A stretch of DNA of 6,368 nt from Legionellaceae bacterium (GTDB taxonomy: Bacteria; Pseudomonadota; Gammaproteobacteria; Legionellales; Legionellaceae). The notes under the pieces are model-generated. The model did not search any database and was not told where the DNA came from. It saw only the letters and a program-made list of their open reading frames with translations. Position numbers and translations under genes: made by a program. The stretch is from positions 1 to 6,368 of the forward strand of contig DAIDLK010000057.1 in assembly GCA_027449525.1 (NCBI GenBank), written 5' to 3'. Position 1 is the stretch's first letter. Each line of letters begins with the position of its first letter. Of this stretch, positions 1 to 5,250 are shown in pieces.

Positions 1-207
1 GATGCGGTTATTGTTGGACTAAGCCCACAGAATTTTGCGGTGCAAAACCAACGTTTATCGAAGCTTCCCCAGTTAAAAGCCAACGATTTGCGCGACATCA
101 CGACATGGCCCTGCAATCTAACCGGCGATGCCTACGATGTAGAGCGGGACGAGAACGGGGCACATGCTAAGGTTATGAAATATGACCTGAATACTAAACA
201 GTCCTAG
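1..207 (+). CDS. C-terminal end of an unrecognised protein (5' end outside window)
   Basis: Frame 1 is open from the first base to a TAG at 205-207 and gives 68 residues, beginning DAVIVGLSPQNF and ending KYDLNTKQS. There is no start codon with a ribosome binding site near the left edge, so this is most likely the tail of a longer gene that begins outside the window. The opening VIVGL resembles a buried beta strand followed by a turn. The rest is polar and probably surface exposed, with a TWPCNLTGDAYD stretch in the middle. I see no membrane segment or known motif and cannot assign a family. It ends 17 bases before the stop of the convergent gene at 225-911. The reading frame is supported mainly by being open to the edge and by the clean convergent junction, so confidence is moderate. 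Confidence 0.55.
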   Translation, partial: DAVIVGLSPQNFAVQNQRLSKLPQLKANDLRDITTWPCNLTGDAYDVERDENGAHAKVMKYDLNTKQS

Positions 208-226
208 GCTTTGCCAAAAGACTGTT
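197..226. repeat. Inverted repeat at the convergent gene ends, possible weak terminator
   Basis: AACAGTC at 197-203 is exactly complementary to GACTGTT at 220-226, leaving a 16-base loop that itself contains GGC-TTT-GCC. The repeat covers the stop codons of both converging genes: the TAG at 205-207 lies in the loop and the leftward TAA (225-227) overlaps the right arm. Read leftward, the stem is followed by a modestly T-rich stretch (TTTAGTATT). Read rightward there is no T tract. It could be a weak terminator for the leftward operon, but the stem is short and the loop long. Confidence 0.3.
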
Positions 227-911
227 ACAAACTTTGGCTCACATCAATGGCAGCATGTTTATCCAACGTTAGCGGTTCAAATAAAATGCCCTCGCGCGCA
301 ACTTCTATCTGCTGTTCATCAGGGCGATAATCCGACAACATACGCAATGAATCTGAGGTCTGCAAAATCAAATCATAAAAACGTTGCCGATAATCATTGA
401 ATACAATGGTTATTTGCTCAGCTTCTGCAACAAATTCGTTGAGTTTTGTGGTGAAAGCCGGATCATCTAATAATTTCTCTAAATCATTGCTAGGATTTTT
501 TATGGATTTTGTGGCTTGGATCAAGCACGCCTGGCTTTGTGAAATGAGCTGATAGTGATTAAACTGTTGCTCGTTAAATGCATTAACTAATTGTGCGGTT
601 GTATCGAAATACTCATCAAGATCACGGCGTGTACCAGCACCCGGCGCATCCTGCTCTTTAGCGTATTCAGCGGATAGGCGATAATCAATCAGTAGTTTTT
701 GCAAATAAACTTGGTAATCGTGCGTTTGCTGAAAAATAATGCCATTAAAAATATTAAGTACTGGCACTCGCAACAGTTGAGAATAAATACTCGCGTGATC
801 ACTTAGCGCTGTTCGCAGCGATTGATGCGACAAATGGATATTAAAGCGCGCTAGAAGCGGTGCTGCAATCAACAACGTATAGGTGGATGGTTCGCCAAGC
901 GTTTTGCTCAT
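225..911 (-). CDS. Uncharacterised, mostly helical cytoplasmic protein (228 aa), last gene of the glnA unit
   Basis: I do not recognise this protein. The start at 909-911 is well placed: AGGGG (917-921) lies five bases upstream. There is no signal peptide. The N-terminal stretch TLLIAAPLLARF (residues 12-23) is hydrophobic but too short and interrupted to be a convincing membrane span. The remainder reads as amphipathic helices, with many Gln, Tyr, Leu and acidic residues: about residues 62-86, 97-136, 142-165 and 166-193. They are broken by a Gly/Pro turn, DAPGAGT (88-94). The C-terminal 30 residues look less ordered. The pattern suits a helical-bundle or scaffold-type protein, but no catalytic motif is visible. 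It lies 24 bases downstream of the 90-codon gene on the same strand and so is probably co-transcribed with it and perhaps with glnA. A role linked to nitrogen metabolism would be a guess from position only. Confidence 0.8.
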   Translation of the reverse strand: MSKTLGEPSTYTLLIAAPLLARFNIHLSHQSLRTALSDHASIYSQLLRVPVLNIFNGIIFQQTHDYQVYLQKLLIDYRLSAEYAKEQDAPGAGTRRDLDEYFDTTAQLVNAFNEQQFNHYQLISQSQACLIQATKSIKNPSNDLEKLLDDPAFTTKLNEFVAEAEQITIVFNDYRQRFYDLILQTSDSLRMLSDYRPDEQQIEVAREGILFEPLTLDKHAAIDVSQSL

Positions 912-935
912 ATCAACCCCTGCTAAAATAACGTT

Positions 936-1208
936 TTAAGTATTGTCCACCACCAGCTTTAGTTGCGTGGCCCCAACTCGTCGGGTTGGGGGAGCATTTT
1001 CTGGAAAAATTTCAATCACTTCGTAAACTTGATTGGTTTCATGATCAACCAGCTCCACGTCTTGACCCAAATCATCGACTAACGTTACCGACAGATGAAT
1101 TTCACGGAACCGTCCAATTCGGTAATGCTCCGTCAACAACTGCAACACACTTTGTAATGTAGCTATTGCCTCCGTGCCATCATGCTGACCTTGAAAAATA
1201 ATTTCCAT
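936..1208 (-). CDS. Uncharacterised small acidic alpha/beta protein (90 aa)
   Basis: I do not recognise this protein. The ATG at 1206-1208 has a strong AGGAG (1215-1219) six bases upstream, which supports it as a real gene. By eye the fold is alpha/beta: a strand at residues 1-6 (MEIIFQ), a helix at about 12-29, then beta-prone stretches EIHLSVTLVD (36-45), DVELVD (50-55), VYEVIEIF (61-68) and TQLKLVV (81-87). Residues 69-79 form a Pro/Arg-containing turn. It has no signal peptide, no membrane segment and no cysteine, and is rich in Asp and Glu, so a soluble cytoplasmic protein is expected. It sits 64 bases downstream of glnA and 24 bases upstream of the 228-codon gene, all on the same strand. 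The tight spacing suggests it works with the 228-residue protein, possibly as a partner subunit. Confidence 0.8.
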   Translation of the reverse strand: MEIIFQGQHDGTEAIATLQSVLQLLTEHYRIGRFREIHLSVTLVDDLGQDVELVDHETNQVYEVIEIFPENAPPTRRVGATQLKLVVDNT

Positions 1209-1272
1209 CGCGGGCTCCTAATTCTAACGCAGATACTAGATATTAGCGACTCGAAATGCTTAAACTTAAATG

Positions 1273-2679
1273 TTACGCACTATAATACAACTCAAATTCG
1301 GCTGGATGCACTAAACGGCTTAAGTAGGCAATCTCCTGGTAACGCAACTCAAGGTAACTTTCAATAAAGGCTGGGGTAAATACCTCGCCATACAATAAAA
1401 AAGCATGATCAGTACGTAAGGCATGCAATGCTTGCGATAAGTTATCGGCCACGGTTGGGATGTCATGTAATTCCTGCGCTGAGTAGTGGTATAAATCCTT
1501 CTCCACAGCCGCTCCGGGATAAATTTGCTGCTGTATCCCGTCAAGACCGGCCATCAGCATGGCACTAAAAGCCAAATAAGGATTAGCCATTGCATCAGGA
1601 AAGCGTACCTCAATGCGCCGAGCAGCAGCCTCACTCGCAGGAATACGTATCGCTGCCGAACGATTGCGTGCCGAATAAGCCAATAACACCGGTGCCTCAA
1701 AGCCAGGCACTAAGCGTCGATAGCTATTAACGGTAGGATTGGTGAATGCATTTAATGCTCGCGCGTGCTTCATCAAACCACCAATATAGTACAAGGCAGT
1801 TTCGGATAAGCCAGCATAGGCGGTTCCACTAAAAATATTCACGCCGTCTTTGCGCAACGATTGATGACAATGCATGCCACTGCCGTTGTCGCCTACTAAA
1901 GGCTTAGGCATAAACGTGGCTGATTTGCCGTGATTGTGTGCTACGTTATGCACCACGTATTTCAACAATTGCAACTCATCGGCTTTTAAGCGCAGCGAGT
2001 TAAAACGCGTAGCCACTTCGCATTGATTAGCTGTTGCTACTTCATGATGATGTGCCTCAACTGTGATACCTAAGTTTTGTAATATTTCAGCAATTGCTGA
2101 GCGAATATCCTGTGAAGAATCAACCGGAGGCGCTGGAAAATACCCGCCTTTTACTCGAGGGCGATGGCCAATATTACCACCTTGAATTGCCTTGCCTGAA
2201 TTCCAGTGTCCTTCTTCTGCATTAATCCGATAAAAAGCATTGTGCATGCTGGTTTCCCAACGAACATCATCAAACAAAAAAAATTCCGGCTCAGGGCCAA
2301 ATAAAGCCTCATCTGCAATGCCAGTGGACTGAAGATAATGCTCAGCACGCCGAGCTAACGCCCGCGGATCACGCTCATACGGTAAGCCGCTGTCAGGATC
2401 AACCACATCACAGCGTATCAGTAAAGTAGACTCTTGAAAGAACGGATCAGGCAAGATAGTGTTTAAGTCAGGTAGCAAGGCTAGATCAGAATGATGAATC
2501 GCTTGCCAGCCTTTGATGGAAGACCCATCAAAAGTTTTGCCATGGTTGATGAATTGCTCATCAGCTACCGCAACCGGAAGAGTTATGTGCTGCTCTTTGC
2601 CTAAGGTATCAGTAAAACGTAAATCAATAAATTTTGCTTGATGGGTCTCAATTGCCGCACGCAATTTACCAATACTCAT
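1273..2679 (-). CDS. glnA: Glutamine synthetase, type I (GlnA)
   Basis: GlnA makes L-glutamine from glutamate, ammonia and ATP in the cytoplasm, as a dodecamer in the GSI family. The length of 468 residues matches the E. coli enzyme (469). Seen in order: the Asp51 loop FDGSSIKGW (50-58); GPEPEFFLFD (128-137) with metal ligands Glu130 and Glu132; VEAHHHEVATANQCE (207-221) with Glu213 and Glu221; NGSGMHCHQSL (265-275) with His270; the glutamate-binding stretch Arg322 to Glu328; AYSARNRSAAIRIP (334-347) with Arg340 and Arg345; RRIEVRFPD (354-362) with Glu357 and Arg359; and the C-terminal FELYYSA. Tyr397 matches the adenylylation tyrosine of enterobacterial GlnA, which suggests GlnE-type control. 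Oddity: the usual SSPKARRIE reads SEAAARRIE (349-357), one residue shorter and without the ATP-contacting lysine. The start is supported by AGGAG at 2685-2689. Transcription is divergent from gspF. I see no ntrB or ntrC downstream. Confidence 0.98.
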   Translation of the reverse strand: MSIGKLRAAIETHQAKFIDLRFTDTLGKEQHITLPVAVADEQFINHGKTFDGSSIKGWQAIHHSDLALLPDLNTILPDPFFQESTLLIRCDVVDPDSGLPYERDPRALARRAEHYLQSTGIADEALFGPEPEFFLFDDVRWETSMHNAFYRINAEEGHWNSGKAIQGGNIGHRPRVKGGYFPAPPVDSSQDIRSAIAEILQNLGITVEAHHHEVATANQCEVATRFNSLRLKADELQLLKYVVHNVAHNHGKSATFMPKPLVGDNGSGMHCHQSLRKDGVNIFSGTAYAGLSETALYYIGGLMKHARALNAFTNPTVNSYRRLVPGFEAPVLLAYSARNRSAAIRIPASEAAARRIEVRFPDAMANPYLAFSAMLMAGLDGIQQQIYPGAAVEKDLYHYSAQELHDIPTVADNLSQALHALRTDHAFLLYGEVFTPAFIESYLELRYQEIAYLSRLVHPAEFELYYSA

Positions 2680-2709
2680 GCTAACTCCTGCCGTAACCCA
2701 ACCTAATTA

Positions 2710-2738
2710 AGTGTAGCGTAATGACATCAGAAACCCAA
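2710..2738 (-). promoter_or_regulatory. Probable sigma70-type promoter of glnA
   Basis: Read on the minus strand, TTGGGT (2738-2733) and TACACT (2715-2710) are separated by exactly 17 bases. Matches to consensus are 3/6 and 4/6. Transcription would start near 2703, leaving a leader of about 25 bases that includes the AGGAG of glnA. No GG-N10-GC sigma54 element, as found at NtrC-controlled glnA promoters of enterics, is visible in the 97-base gap. The promoter interlocks with the gspF promoter on the other strand. Confidence 0.45.
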
Positions 2739-2749
2739 TAGATTAGACT
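2721..2749 (+). promoter_or_regulatory. Probable sigma70-type promoter of the gspFGHIJK operon
   Basis: ATGACA (2721-2726, 5/6 to consensus) and TAGACT (2744-2749, 4/6) are 17 bases apart. A start near 2756 would give a leader of about 20 bases before the gspF ATG. The only Shine-Dalgarno-like sequence is GTGGA at 2767-2771, which is weak. The -35 element lies inside the spacer of the divergent glnA promoter, and the glnA -35 lies inside this spacer. Confidence 0.5.
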
Positions 2750-2776
2750 GAGAACAAGTACTTTTAGTGGATCAGC

Positions 2777-3976
2777 ATGAGTAGTTATCAATTTCAAGCA
2801 CTCACAGCTATTGGCCGAAACATCAAGGGGGTGATTGAGGCGGACTCCGAGCGTCACGCCCGGCAACTGCTCCGTGAACAAGGTCTGATTCCCACGCAAA
2901 TCAGTCCGTTTAAAATAACACGTCCTCGCTTCACACGTCGCTCATTCTCTGCAAACGACTTATGCTTACTCACACGCCAATTAGCTACTTTACTGTCGGC
3001 CGGCATTCCAATTGAAGAAGCCTTGCGCGGTGTAACAGAACAATCGAATAAAGCCTCAGTACGCCAACTGTTAGTAGCAGTGCGAACACGTGTGCTAGAG
3101 GGGTATGGGTTGGCACAAGCCATGCAAGATGCACCTCACGCTTTTCCAGAACTCTATTGCGCTACCATCGCTGCTGGAGAACAAACCGGCCATTTGGATC
3201 ACGTGCTAGAAAAATTAGCCGATTACACCGAATATCAACAACAAACCCAACAAAAAATTCAGCAAGCACTGATTTACCCAAGCCTCATGCTCATCGTATC
3301 GACCACCATCATCGCTTTTTTACTCACGTTTGTGGTGCCTAAAATTATTGACGTGTTCAAAAATAGCGGCCAAGCTCTACCGTTTGCTACACAACTTTTG
3401 CTGCATCTCAGCGACGGGCTCCATGCCTACGGCATCTACCTAATGCTGTTACTGGTCGGTGCGCTGTTTTTATTTTATCGCGGCTTAGCCAATACAACGT
3501 TCAAACACCGCTGGCATGCCTTCTTACTGCGAATTCCTGGAATTCGTTATTTCATCATTTCGGTCAATGTGGCACGCTACGCACATACCTTCGCCATATT
3601 ATTTTCCGCTGGCGTCAGTGTTCTGGACACCATGCGGGTTTCAGCTAGTTTAGTGACGAATAGTGTTCTACGCGAAGCATTGAATCGGGCAGCCATGCAG
3701 GTTAAAGAGGGTAAAAGTATTAGTAATTCCCTACAAGAAAGCAGCTTTATTAGCCCGATGGCCGCACATTTAATTGCCAGTGGTGAAAAAAGTGGCCAGC
3801 TCGCCACGATGATGGAGCGTTCGGCAACCCATCAAGATCAAACGGTACGGCATTTGATTGATACCGCCATGACCTTACTTGAGCCGTTAGTGATTATTTT
3901 TATGGGAGGAGTTATCCTATTCATTGTCTTGGCAACCCTGTTGCCAATTTTTTCCATGGAACAACTGGTCAGTTAA
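2777..3976 (+). CDS. gspF: Type II secretion inner-membrane platform protein GspF
   Basis: GspF is the polytopic core of the T2SS inner-membrane platform, related to PilC of type IV pili, and couples the GspE ATPase to pseudopilus assembly. The 399 residues match the usual 400 or so. The N-terminal part SYQFQALTAIGRNIKGVIEA, with the ARQLLREQGLIP motif (28-39), is typical. Two T2SSF repeats follow. The first contains LTRQLATLLSAGIPIEEAL (65-83) and GEQTGHL (134-140); the second contains YAHTFAILFSAGVSVLDTM (268-286) and GEKSGQL (336-342). Three membrane segments are visible at about 168-194, 219-236 and 368-392. The first copy has Thr where GExSG is common, a mild variation. The start was chosen because it gives the family N-terminus and lies just after the promoter, although its ribosome site is weak. 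It ends 17 bases before gspG and is the first gene of the operon. Confidence 0.97.
   Translation: MSSYQFQALTAIGRNIKGVIEADSERHARQLLREQGLIPTQISPFKITRPRFTRRSFSANDLCLLTRQLATLLSAGIPIEEALRGVTEQSNKASVRQLLVAVRTRVLEGYGLAQAMQDAPHAFPELYCATIAAGEQTGHLDHVLEKLADYTEYQQQTQQKIQQALIYPSLMLIVSTTIIAFLLTFVVPKIIDVFKNSGQALPFATQLLLHLSDGLHAYGIYLMLLLVGALFLFYRGLANTTFKHRWHAFLLRIPGIRYFIISVNVARYAHTFAILFSAGVSVLDTMRVSASLVTNSVLREALNRAAMQVKEGKSISNSLQESSFISPMAAHLIASGEKSGQLATMMERSATHQDQTVRHLIDTAMTLLEPLVIIFMGGVILFIVLATLLPIFSMEQLVS
3530..3546. repeat. 17-base near-perfect palindrome inside gspF
   Basis: CGAATTCC (3530-3537) and GGAATTCG (3539-3546) are perfect complements around a single central T. The stretch encodes the RIPGIR segment at the start of the second T2SSF repeat, where the Pro and Gly are common in the family, so the symmetry may be a coding coincidence. 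It contains two GAATTC hexamers. Confidence 0.6.
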
Positions 3977-3983
3977 CACGATT

Positions 3984-3990
3984 AGGGGGA
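3984..3990 (+). promoter_or_regulatory. Ribosome binding site of gspG, decides between tandem GTG and ATG starts
   Basis: AGGGGGA is followed directly by GTGATG. From the ATG at 3994 the core AGGGGG is four bases away, a usable spacing. From the GTG at 3991 only one base remains. The ATG is therefore the better start, giving a six-residue leader, MHRQQG. This is the strongest Shine-Dalgarno in the operon, which suits the high demand for the major pseudopilin. Confidence 0.65.
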
Positions 3991-3993
3991 GTG

Positions 3994-4413
3994 ATGCATC
4001 GTCAACAGGGTTTTTCGTTAATTGAAATCATGGTTGTCGTCGTGATTTTAGGTATTCTTGCCGCACTTGTGGTGCCACAAATTATCAGTAGACCCGATGA
4101 TGCTAGGCTTGTTAAGGCAAAACAAGACGTACTGTCAATTCAAAATGCCTTAGAACTCTATCGATTAGACAACGGTTTCTACCCCTCCACCGACCAAGGC
4201 CTTCAGGCCTTGGTCACGCAACCGAATACCGATCCCGTGCCGCGCGATTGGCGCGTGTATTTGAAGTCGTTACCACGTGATCCATGGGGACGAGAGTATC
4301 TTTACCTCAATCCAGGTCAACACGGCGAAATTGATGTGTTTACCTACGGCGCCAATGGACAACCCGGAGGAGAAGGCATCCATCGCGAAATTGGAAATTG
4401 GAATGCGGAGTAA
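3994..4413 (+). CDS. gspG: Type II secretion major pseudopilin GspG
   Basis: GspG is the major subunit of the periplasmic pseudopilus. The 139-residue precursor has the leader MHRQQG, cleavage after Gly6, and mature N-terminus FSLIEIMVVVVILGILAALV with Glu at mature position 5 (Glu11). The prepilin peptidase PilD/GspO should cleave and N-methylate it. The globular part carries GspG hallmarks: LYRLDNGFYPSTDQGLQALV (55-74), LPRDPWGREYLY (93-104), and the C-terminal loop FTYGANGQPGGEG (116-128) ending in GNW (134-136). That loop binds calcium in characterised GspG proteins. Here the usual GADG is GANG (Asn121), and the Asp of the later DI pair appears as Glu132. The gene lies 17 bases after gspF and its end overlaps gspH by 11 bases. 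The ATG was preferred over the adjacent upstream GTG because of spacing to the ribosome site. Confidence 0.97.
   Translation: MHRQQGFSLIEIMVVVVILGILAALVVPQIISRPDDARLVKAKQDVLSIQNALELYRLDNGFYPSTDQGLQALVTQPNTDPVPRDWRVYLKSLPRDPWGREYLYLNPGQHGEIDVFTYGANGQPGGEGIHREIGNWNAE
4192..4215. repeat. Perfect 10-bp hairpin inside gspG
   Basis: GACCAAGGCC (4192-4201) and GGCCTTGGTC (4206-4215) are exact complements around a TTCA loop, with 7 of 10 pairs G:C. It falls on the codons for TDQGLQALV, a segment conserved in GspG, so the amino acids limit the codon choice. No T tract follows, so it is not an intrinsic terminator. In the transcript it would form a stable stem about 200 bases into gspG. Confidence 0.8.
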
Positions 4414-4882
4414 GTGTGGCTTTACTTTAATTGAATTATTAGTTGTTCTGGTAATTATTGGTATTACGCTCACCTTCGCATTGCTTTCCTTTGGTGATTT
4501 TGGTGCGAAAAGACGCTTAGTCACTCAGTCAGAACAACTAATTAACCAAATAAAGTGCGTGCAGCAACAAGCCATGCTGGAAGCAACCCCCTTTAGTATT
4601 CGTTTCGCAACCAACAGTTACCGCATTTTTCGCTTTAAACCACCTCAACAATGGGTACCGATTCAACCGCAACCAACCTCAGCTCAACACATCTTTTCTG
4701 CCCATGCGATCATGCATTTTTCCAGTCAATCGTCCCCAGACCATACGACACTCTTGATTGAGTCTTCTGGTGACATGAGCCCTTTCGAACTATCCGTTGG
4801 CTTTAAACAACAACCCAAACTGGTCACTATCATCGGTTCAGCCAACGGTACACTCACGCTGACACAGTCCAACGCCCTATGA
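4403..4882 (+). CDS. gspH: Type II secretion minor pseudopilin GspH
   Basis: GspH is a minor pseudopilin thought to link the GspI-J-K tip complex to the GspG shaft. The 159-residue precursor starts with MRSKCG, cleavage after Gly6, then FTLIELLVVLVIIGITLTFA with Glu11 at mature position 5. The globular domain fits the GspH fold: an RRLVTQSEQLINQIKCVQQQA helix region at about 37-57, and SSGDMSPFEL (121-130), which resembles the conserved C-terminal SGE-x-TPF motif of the family. The frame stays open upstream to an ATG at 4277, but only the ATG at 4403 gives a proper prepilin leader. Translation is probably coupled to gspG, because the start lies 11 bases inside its end and the nearby GGAA is a weak ribosome site. 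The stop overlaps gspI by 4 bases (ATGA). Confidence 0.93.
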   Translation: MRSKCGFTLIELLVVLVIIGITLTFALLSFGDFGAKRRLVTQSEQLINQIKCVQQQAMLEATPFSIRFATNSYRIFRFKPPQQWVPIQPQPTSAQHIFSAHAIMHFSSQSSPDHTTLLIESSGDMSPFELSVGFKQQPKLVTIIGSANGTLTLTQSNAL

Positions 4883-5250
4883 ACTCACTTAGAACTCAAG
4901 GATTTACGTTAATTGAAGTATTGCTCGCGCTCGCCATCTTGGCTATTGCGTTAACAGCACTAACGAGAGCTAACGGTGTGTCTATTTTTGAAACACAGCA
5001 ATTACAAAAAAAAAATTATGAACACCTCGTCGCCATGCAAGCGGTTGCACGCATCCAACTTAGGCTTATTCACCTAGCCATCAACCAAGAACAGACGGAA
5101 AAAATGCAACTATTGGGTGTGCAGTGGTACTGGCGAGCACGCATTGAGCCGAGCGGACTGGCGCAGGTTGACCGGATCATTATTTCAACCAGTACGCATC
5201 CTAACGGACCTTTTCATGAAGCATTACTGGCTTTTCGGATCGCGTCATGA
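4879..5250 (+). CDS. gspI: Type II secretion minor pseudopilin GspI
   Basis: GspI is the minor pseudopilin that nucleates the GspI-J-K tip complex of the pseudopilus. The 123-residue precursor has the leader MNSLRTQG, cleavage after Gly8, and FTLIEVLLALAILAIALTAL with Glu13 at mature position 5. The small globular domain has the expected YEHLVAMQAVARIQLRL helix (47-63) followed by QWYWRARIEPSG (82-93), like the W-x-W strand of the family. The length is normal for GspI. It joins gspH and gspJ through ATGA overlaps on both sides, so translation is likely coupled. The codons for QKKN (43-46) contain a run of ten A, the longest single-base run noticed in the window. Confidence 0.94.
   Translation: MNSLRTQGFTLIEVLLALAILAIALTALTRANGVSIFETQQLQKKNYEHLVAMQAVARIQLRLIHLAINQEQTEKMQLLGVQWYWRARIEPSGLAQVDRIIISTSTHPNGPFHEALLAFRIAS
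5006..5015 (+). repeat. A10 homopolymer tract inside gspI
   Basis: Ten consecutive A bases form the end of the Gln43 codon, two Lys codons and the start of Asn46. Tracts of this length are prone to polymerase slippage. A one-base change would cut GspI after about a third of its length. A sequencing length error is also possible, although the frame is intact as given. Confidence 0.85.

Noticed and set aside
1209..1272. Terminator or separate promoter between glnA and the 90-codon gene
   Set aside because: No GC-rich stem with a T run is present. A TAGAAT on the minus strand lacks a credible -35 at 16-18 bases.
1182..1367. 61-codon plus-strand open frame across the orf90-glnA junction
   Set aside because: It runs antisense to the ends of two well-supported genes, has no ribosome site, and its protein shows no recognisable feature.
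1320..1544. 74-codon minus-strand frame inside glnA
   Set aside because: It is a shifted frame of the clear GlnA coding sequence and has no independent support.
2680..2776. Sigma54 promoter or NtrC sites upstream of glnA
   Set aside because: I looked for GG-N10-GC and TGCACC-type repeats as in enteric glnA and found none convincing.
2681..2899. 72-codon minus-strand frame across the glnA-gspF gap
   Set aside because: It is antisense to the start of gspF, covers the divergent promoters, and has no family resemblance or ribosome site.
2854..3123. 89-codon minus-strand frame in gspF
   Set aside because: It is antisense to the conserved N-terminal part of GspF, and its composition is that of a shadow frame.
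3991..3993. GTG start for gspG
   Set aside because: It would lie only one base from the AGGGGG core. The adjacent ATG has better spacing and removes just one residue.
4277..4402. Longer gspH start at 4277
   Set aside because: It would add 42 residues inside gspG and place the prepilin leader internally. The ATG at 4403 gives the expected six-residue leader.
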